In this document: one piece after another, positions 57,356 to 64,000 of the stretch
How the letters are laid out: every line of letters begins with the position of its first letter
Position numbering within the stretch: position 1 is the first letter of the stretch
Assembly (NCBI RefSeq): GCF_000715075.1
Contig: NC_134089.1
Coordinates: 105,469,157-105,533,156, forward strand
DNA length: 64,000 nt
From: Nicotiana tabacum
Lineage: Eukaryota; Streptophyta; Magnoliopsida; Solanales; Solanaceae
Reading direction: 5' to 3'
Made by a program: the position numbers and the translations under genes
The notes under the pieces: generated by a model
Seen by the model: the letters and a program-made list of their open reading frames with translations, nothing else
Database searches by the model: none
What the model was told of the DNA's origin: nothing

Positions 57356-57568
57356 CTACCATCTTCGGTGGATAGAATTAAACTCCATCAAAAATACTGC
57401 ATTACTTGAATGATGAGAAAGTCGCCGCCTTTTTGACTCAGCTCTTTTAGCTTGCAGTTGCAACAAAACTGATTGTTTTCTCTCTGGTAACACTTGCGCA
57501 TATCTAATACTGTTTTTTTGTACCAGCGAGTTGTTCTTCCTCAGTGTTCTGAAGTCTATGCAATCCAT
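57356..57568 (-). pseudogene. Possible Helitron-protein N-terminal fragment or unknown exon
   Basis: 70 codons, basic in the middle: QKNSIRYAQVLPERKQSVLL and QAKRAESKRRRLSHHSS. Repeats of the RYAxxxPERK...RR kind occur at the N-terminus of some plant Helitron helicase proteins, and the strand fits the nearby Helitron end. Too short to be sure; may equally be a host exon. Confidence 0.25.
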
Positions 57569-57866
57569 TGTCTTTGTTTGTCGACATTCCTGATCCTAGT
57601 AATTTATAATTTTGTCAAAGTAACATTTACAATTTACTTTAACTTTCAAAAACTTTACATTAGATAGATACATACCTCTATTTGTAGAAACTACTGGAGG
57701 TTGAGAATTCGCTGCATCACATCTACCTGATCAAGTACAGAAGTACAATTCAGGTAACCTTTTGTACAGCTTGTTATTGCTTTGTTCGTACCCCCTTCTT
57801 CATTTATATATAGTAGTAATATATAGATAGGTCATTGATCTATTACCCCTCTTAATGAATATGCAG

Positions 57867-58045
57867 TGGAAGTTGAAACTAGTTGTGCTTCAATTGACAC
57901 AACTCAAAAACTCTCTGATGATGCTGAATTGAATGAAGATAGAGTTGAGAAAAACCTTCCAGAGAATACTCCAATGCTTCTCGACGTTGGTGCACAATTA
58001 AATGAAGCTGGAACTGCTGATATCGACAAAGGCATGCAGCTTAGG
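57867..58045 (+). pseudogene. Exon fragment truncated by Tat-B
   Basis: Preceded by an acceptor-like ATGCAG and open for 59 codons up to the Tat-B LTR at 58046. The translation (VETSCASIDTTQKLSDDAEL, PENTPMLLDVGAQLNEAG) is acidic and of ordinary protein composition. Unrecognised. Its continuation would lie beyond the window, after Tat-B. Confidence 0.3.
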
Positions 58046-58604
58046 TGTATTGGGAAAAAACTGAATTTACATTGTAGGTGACGTGACATGACACGTGGAC
58101 TGGTCAAACGGTCAAAACACAATAAATAGCCAAAAGGCACGGGTGACAACAGATAAGGGAAAAAGAAAGCAACATTGGTGCGGACCGTTACTAAAATAGG
58201 TACGAGTATCGTACCTATCCAAGTCATCTAAAGACCGAAGATCGGAAGAAGTTGAAGATACGAATCTGATGATGTAAAAGAGTTTAAATATAACATTAAA
58301 TATCAAATACGTTAGAATATTTGTTTTAAAAATAAATGATTGTGTAACGTTTCTTTTAATGTCATTTATTGCTCATAATTGCCTCATTAAGACAAAGGCA
58401 TTACCTCTTCTCCTAGGATTAACTATAAAAGGAGAAGAACTCACCATCCATAAGGATACGAAATATTATTGGGATCTTATTGTAATACAAAACTATTTAC
58501 TGCTTTTCCATCATTCTCAAAAGTATTTTGTTTTCGTCTCCTGATTATCAGTAACCCGAATTTCTTTTTAGCCTTGGTCAAAGACTCAGATTTTTGGTTA
58601 AACA
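58046..58604 (+). repeat. Tat-B 5' LTR (559 bp)
   Basis: Starts TGTATTGGGAAAAAACTGAA and ends TTTTTGGTTAAACA. Diverged from the Tat-A LTRs, especially in the middle. TATA box TATAAAAGG at 58424-58432. Confidence 0.93.
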
Positions 58605-58607
58605 AAT

Positions 58608-58625
58608 TGGTTCCGTTACCGGGAA
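58608..58625 (+). other. Tat-B primer-binding site
   Basis: TGGTTCCGTTACCGGGAA three bases after the LTR; tRNA-Asp-like with mismatches, same as Tat-A. Confidence 0.7.
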
Positions 58626-58671
58626 TCTGATAATCTTTTTCTTAAGCTATATCTTGTCCATTGTCGTCACC

Positions 58672-60882
58672 ATGTCAAACAACAACACCGACAATAACAG
58701 TAATAACACATTGGGAAACCATGAAAATCAAATCCATCAAAATCAAGGTGACGAGGTTCCCTCCCCTCCAGATTCACCACGTCAATCTCATGAAGGCACC
58801 CCTGTTACTGAATCCCGTGCTGATCAACAAGAACAATCTGAACACTTTGAAGGAATTACAACTGAAGCTTTACAAAAGCTAATTGATGCACAGGTCGGCA
58901 AAGCTCTTCAGCCTCTAGTTAGTCGATTGCCTGCTGCACCACCCACACCAACTCCTAATAATAATACATTGGAGAATCCCCGTTCTGGTCTTGTTAATTC
59001 TGGAAATGGAGAAACCACCAGTGAACCACAGGAAGGGGGACCAGGTAATTCAAATAATTCATATTTGCAAAATTTAGTACTAACCTTGCAGAAACAGATT
59101 AAGGAACAAAATGAGCGTATTGAGCAAATCCCTGGAGTTCCGCCTGTAATAAAAGGAGTAGACATGGACAAATACTCACAACAACCATGGAAGCCAAGTG
59201 CTGCTCCCCTTCCAATTCCGAAAAAGTTCAAAATGCCTGACATCCCGAAATATGATGGTACTACAGACCCGCGTGACCACGTGACTGCATTTACAACAGG
59301 TGTGAAAGGCAATGACTTGACCAAACAAGAAATTGAATCGGTACTGGTCAAGAAATTTGGAGAAACACTCACCAACGGTGCATTAACCTGGTATTCTCTT
59401 TTATCTGAAAATTCTATTAATTCTTTTGTTGAGCTTGCAGATTCTTTTATTAAAGCACATTCGGGAGCACAAAAGGTTGAGAAAAGAATGGAAGATATTT
59501 TCAAAATCAAACAAGAGGATTCAGAGTTGCTTAGAAATTTTGTTGATAGATTCTAGCGTGAAAGAATGACTCTACCTCGTGTGCCTGACAACTGGGCTGC
59601 AATAGCCTTTGCAAGTAATTTAAATGACAAAAGTTCTGAAGCCACGAGACGACTCAAAGAAAGCCTTCGAGAATTTCCTGCAACCACGTGGAATGATGTT
59701 TACAACAGGTATAGTACGAAGCTGCGAATTGAAGAAGATACCGTACCTAAGTTTCATCATGAAGAAAGGGGTGGTCCCCGAAGATCAAAAATCGAAAAAA
59801 GATTAGGTAAAAACAGGTACGATCCATATATGGGACCTGCAGGAAAAGACCCACGGTCGAAACAAGATAGCCATCAATATGATAAAAAATCGAGGAACAT
59901 GGACTTTGGTTCTTCTTCAAAGTTCAGGAATGATTGGAACAGACAAGAATCACGAGATGATGACAGAATTTTAAAGGCACGCTTCGGCGGATATAATTTT
60001 AATGTCTCTACCTCCGAGCTCGTAGCTGTTTTAAGAAGCATGAGAGATAAGGTATGGTGGCCAAAAGAGATGCGGTCAAATCCAAATAGACGCAATCCAG
60101 ATCATTGGTGCGAATTCCACAATGATCACGGGCACAAAACTTCAGAATGTAGATTCTTGCAGAGTGAAGTGGATCATCTATTGAAGCAAGGGTACCTCAC
60201 TGAGTTATTTAGCGAGAAAGGAAAACAAGCTTATATGAAAAACAGGCAAGAGCCACCACAACCTCCTTCACCCAAGAGGACAGTGAATGTGATAAGTGGG
60301 GGAGAAGATATTCACGGCATAACCTACACAGCCTCCAACAAGGTTTCTAAGGTAACAATTACACACGGGAAACGGGTGCGGCAGGTCCTAGAAAATAAAA
60401 GTATTTCGTTCGACGACGCAGATACCAAAGGAGTGACAACTTCACATAATGACGCACTGGTAATATCTTTACTTGTACATGATACTAATGTAAAACGAGT
60501 TTTGATTGATCCAGGGACTTCTGTAAATATTATACTACTAAGGGTATTACGTGAAATGCAAGCTGAAGACAAAATGATACCCAAGGCGCACACCTTGTCA
60601 GCCTTCGACAATTCAAGTGTGGTAACAAAAGGAGAGGTAATTCTAACAACTTTTGCTATGGGTGTTGTTAAAGAAACTAAATTTCAGGTAGTTGATATGG
60701 AAATGGCCTACAATATGATCATGGGGAGACCATGAATACACGATATGGATGTTGTCCCATCAACTCTACATCAAGTTATTAAATTCCCATCACCATGGGG
60801 AATTTGCCAAATTCATGGGGATCAGCAGATGGCTAGAAGTGTCAACGCTGTAACAAGTACGAGCACCGTAAATAAAGAAAAA
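58672..60882 (+). pseudogene. Tat-B gag-protease (two private stops)
   Basis: I choose ATG 58672 (MSNNNTDNNSNNTLG), which matches the Tat-A start; an in-frame ATG at 58594 lies in the LTR end. Gag core: IPKKFKMPDIPKYDGTTDPR, LTWYSLLSENSINSF. Zinc motif CEFHNDHGHKTSEC (C-x2-H-x4-H-x4-C) at 60109-60150. Protease active site VLIDPGTSVNII at about 60500-60535, with DPGT-S where Tat-A has DPGSS. Private stops: TAG 59554-59556 where Tat-A has Gln, and TGA 60733-60735 where Tat-A has Trp (GRPWIHD). The region ends at the shared TAG. Confidence 0.9.
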
Positions 60883-60891
60883 TAGCAATTA
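60883..60891 (+). promoter_or_regulatory. Candidate readthrough stop (UAG-CAA-UUA) of Tat-B
   Basis: AAA TAG CAA TTA CAG in frame between protease and RT. Conserved with Tat-A (53250-53258 on the minus strand). The only stop the two copies share. Confidence 0.7.
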
Positions 60892-63800
60892 CAGGAAACA
60901 ATTGAAGGTAAAAAAGATCAAACTTCAACTGAACAAGAAAAGACAGATTTGGACTCAAGGCCTGACACAATTCAAGAACCTGAAGAAAATGAAAGCATCA
61001 AAACGACAATTGAAGAGCTCGAGGCAGTGATATTATTTGAGCAATGGCCTGAACGGAAGGTTTATGTCGGAGCCAATTTAAGCTTAAACATGCGAGGTAT
61101 GATAATCGAATTTTTAAAAGCTAACTTAGACTGCTTTTCTTGGTCCCACGCTGATATGACAGGGATACCACCAGATGTGATGACTCATAAACTCAATGAG
61201 GACCCTTCTTTCACACCAATAAAGCAAAAGAAAAGAAAGCAAGGTGCTTTCAAGAACCAGGTGATTCAGGATAAGGTCCAAAAATTATTAAAAATCGGAT
61301 CGATCCGTGAGGTAAAGTATCCTAATTGGCTAGATAACACGGTGGTCGTACCCAAGAAAAATGGTAAGTGGCGCGTTTGTGTGGATTATACCGATCTAAA
61401 TAAAGCATGTCCACAAGATTCCTTTCCTTTACCGCATATAGACCAACTAATTGATGCAACCGCAGGTCATGAACTTTTAAGTTTTTTAGATGCATACTCG
61501 GGATATAATCAAATTAAAATGGATCCTGGTGATGAAGAAAAAACTTCTTTCATCACAGACAGGAGGACTTACTGTTATAAAGTAATGCCCTTTGGTCTCA
61601 AAAATGCTGGGGCAACCTATCAAAGGTTGGTCACCAAAATGTTCCAAGAACATTTAGGGAAAACAATGGAGGTATATATAGACGATATGCTCGTCAAAAC
61701 CCAGCGATCTCATGATCATATTTCTCATCTATCTGTTACATTTGAAATTTTGCGAAAATTTAATATGAAACTCAACCCAGAAAAATGTGCATTTGGAGTT
61801 GCATCTGGTAAGTTTTTGGGTTTTCTTGTTTCTAACCGTGGTATTGAAGTAAATCCTTCTCAGATCAAAGCAATAGAAGAAATCCCTGATATCCTTACTA
61901 ATAAAAAGGAAGTACAAAGATTAACGGGAAGAATTGCAGCTTTGGGGAGATTTATTTCCAAATCCTCAGAAAGGTGTTTTAAGTTTTTCTCTGCACTCAA
62001 AAAGCAAGATCATTTCGAATGGAGTTAAGATTGTCAACAAGCCCTTAGAAATTTTAAAGCTTATTTGTCAAAACCACCGTTGTTGGCAAAACCAAAGGTG
62101 GGGGAAAAACTTCTCATCTATCTGGCCGTATCTGAAGTCGCGATGAGTGCTGTTTTAGTCCGCGAGGACCAAGGTAAACAATCTCCTATTTATTATGTAA
62201 GTAAGTCCTTATTGGATGCTAAGACACGATACCCACAGCTAGAAAAATTAGCATTAGCTTTGATCATGGAATCTAGAAAATTAAGACTTTATTTTCAATG
62301 TTATCCCATTAATGTAGTTACTGCTTTTCCGCTTCGAAATATTTTGCATAAACATGAACTTTCAGGAAGATTAGCAAAATGGGCTATAGAACTAAGTGAA
62401 TACGAAATCATTTATCAACCCAGGACCGCTATAAAATCTCAAGTACTAGCTGATTTCGTGGCTGATTTTAGTCAGGGGATGCATTTAGAAGCAGAAAAAG
62501 AATTACTAGTTTTTAATGGTGCAAACCCGGGGACTTGGGTTTTATTCACTGATGGTTCATCTAATGTAAAAGGGGCAGGCCTAGGGATAGTCCTCGTACC
62601 ACCTACGGGTGAGACTATTAGACAGGCTATAAAATGTCACTCTATAACTAACAATGAAGCAGAGTATGAGGCTGTAATTGCAGGTCTAGAATTGGCACAA
62701 GAACTCGGTATAACACAGATTATAATCAAGAGTGATTCTCAACTCGTGGTCAATCAAATGCTGGGGACTTATACAGCCAGAGAGACGCGAATGCAAGAAT
62801 ACCTCGCAAAGGTACGGGAGTTAATAAAGCAATTCCAAACTTGGAAAGTAGTGCAGATCCCAAGAGATGAGAATGTAGAGGCAGATGCTTTAGCAAATCT
62901 CGCATCTGCAGCAGACGTAGCAAACGATACAAATGCTTCAGTCATACATTTATTTCATTCCGTTCTCGAATCTGATAAAAACGAGGTAAATTTTAATCAT
63001 TTAACATGGGATTGGAGAAACGAAATTGTTGCCTTTTTACAGCACAGTACCGTGCCTAATGACAAAGGAAAGGCTCACGCGCTTCGTAAAAAAGCTGCTC
63101 GATATTGTTTATATCAAGGAAATCTTTATCGAAAGATGTTCGGTGGACTACTAGCAAGGTGTCTCGGACCCTCTCAAACAGAATATGTGATGAGAGAAGT
63201 GCACGAAGGACATTGTGGGAATCACGCAGGGGGACGATCACTGGTAAGAACATTAATTCGCACAGGATATTATTGGCCTAAGATGGAAGAAGAAGCAACC
63301 AGTTTCGTGTCCAAATGTGATAAATGTCAAAGGTACGACAACAATATGCACAGACCAACTGAGTTACTACATCCTGTTATAGCCCCGTGGCCCTTTATGA
63401 AATGGGGAATGGATATCGTAGGTCCACTTCCACAAGCAAAAGGTCAGGTAAAGTTTCTACTTGTACTTACAGATTATTTCACTAAATGGGTAGAAGCAGG
63501 GGCATTTAAACAGGTACGAGAGAAGGAAGTTAAAGACTTCATATGGCGAAATATAATATGCCGCTTTGGAGCACCAAAGGAGATCGTGTGTGACAATGGA
63601 CCACAATTCATTGGAGCTCAAATCACAGAATTTCTTCAAAGTTGGCAGATCAAAAGGATAACGTCTACGCCATACCATCCAGTAGGTAATGGACGAGCGG
63701 AATCTACTAACAAAGTCATTACCAACAACTTGAAGAAGAGGTTACAGGATTCAAAAGGTAATTGGCCTGAGGTGTTACCTGGAGTATTATGGGCTTATTG

Positions 63801-64000
63801 TACAACGACCAAAACAGGCACTGGAGAAACACCATTTTCAATGGTTTATGGTGCGGAAGCCTTAATTCCAGTTGAAATAGGTGAGCCAAGCAGACGGTAC
63901 GATCAGGAAACGGAGGAATCTAATGATGAAGAGATGCGGGTCAACCTTGATTTACTTGAAGGAAGAAGAGAAGCTGCATTGATAAGGATGACAACACAAA
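60886..64000 (+). pseudogene. Tat-B pol: RT, RNase H, additional RNase H, integrase (3' part outside)
   Basis: RT (about 61240-62020): VVVPKKNGKWRVCVDYTDLN, LLSFLDAYSGYNQIKMD, FGLKNAGATYQRLV and catalytic EVYIDDMLVKT (about 61668-61700). TAA at 62026-62028 (Tat-A has WNDD) is the only private stop I see in pol. RNase H follows (SAVLVREDQGKQSPIYYVSK, about 62140). Additional RNase H starts LFTDGSSNVKGAGLGIVL (about 62540) with ITNNEAEYEAVIAGLELA and RDENVEADALANLAS; here it is in frame with pol. Integrase: HHCC in EVHEGHCGNHAGG and CDKC; Asp in GMDIVGPLP (about 63410), Asp in CDNGPQFIG (about 63590), Glu in RAESTNKVI (about 63700). The frame is open at the window end. Confidence 0.9.

Larger units (their letters stand above)
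56149..58045. other. Segment between the two Tat elements, with possible exon remnants
   Basis: 1.9 kb of non-LTR DNA, possibly the continuation of the Helitron whose 3' end is at 44627. Possible coding pieces are listed separately (57356-57568 minus; 57867-58045 plus). No complete gene. A frame at 56536-56718 has no recognisable domain. Confidence 0.45.
58046..64000 (+). mobile_element. Tat-B: Tat-lineage retrotransposon, 5' part (runs off window)
   Basis: Same family as Tat-A but on the plus strand. LTR 58046-58604, PBS, gag, protease, UAG, RT, RNase H, additional RNase H and integrase are read in a single frame (start 58672) to the end of the window. No frameshifts; in-frame stops only at 59554 (TAG), 60733 (TGA), 60883 (TAG, shared with Tat-A) and 62026 (TAA). 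The 5-bp sequence before the LTR is TTAGG; the other side is outside the window. Confidence 0.93.

Overview
This is a gene-poor, repeat-dominated stretch of plant nuclear DNA. I find no intact host gene, rRNA or tRNA. Sequences shared by several elements here (long LTRs starting TGTGACGACCC and ending GTCGTGACA, Helitron ends of the TCTATA...TTAAAAG and ...CTAG|T type, a Tat retrotransposon with an extra RNase H) fit a Solanaceae genome such as Nicotiana. The species is inference from sequence style only.

Layout. 1-2849: AT-rich DNA with one palindromic repeat cluster. 2850-10489: nested minus-strand Helitrons, one carrying a 965-bp foldback Mutator-like element with a perfect 10-bp target duplication. 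10490-12240: no recognisable gene. 12241-20543: the two arms of a small Stowaway-like MITE, pushed 8 kb apart by a plus-strand Helitron that itself holds two solo LTRs (12718-16049 and 17825-20407). 20593-23254: more Helitron ends and diverged direct repeats. 23255-36769: a complete but decayed minus-strand Ty3/gypsy chromovirus with a 5-bp target duplication, interrupted in its gag-protease region by a 3-kb solo LTR. 36775-37753: AT-rich, with a Helitron 5' end. About 37754-44580: part of a DUF1985-type transposon whose last exon is split by a fourth solo LTR (40995-43792). 44627-44883: a Helitron 3' end. 44884-56143: a complete minus-strand Tat-lineage Ty3/gypsy element (Tat-A) carrying a spliced antisense ORF. 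56149-58045: a remnant with possible exon pieces. 58046-64000: a second Tat element (Tat-B) on the plus strand, running off the window.

How the parts work. The two Tat elements share one stop codon, a UAG-CAA-UUA exactly between protease and reverse transcriptase; every other stop is private to one copy. This context is a classic leaky-stop signal, so it is probably a functional recoding site controlling the Gag-Pro to Pol ratio. The five long-LTR insertions each carry an array of short GC-rich palindromes in the promoter region, in most cases right next to a TATA-like box, and several carry hairpin-forming minisatellites downstream. Most stops in the degenerate ORFs look like CAA/CAG/CGA to TAA/TAG/TGA or TGG to TGA changes, as expected from decay of methylated repeats.
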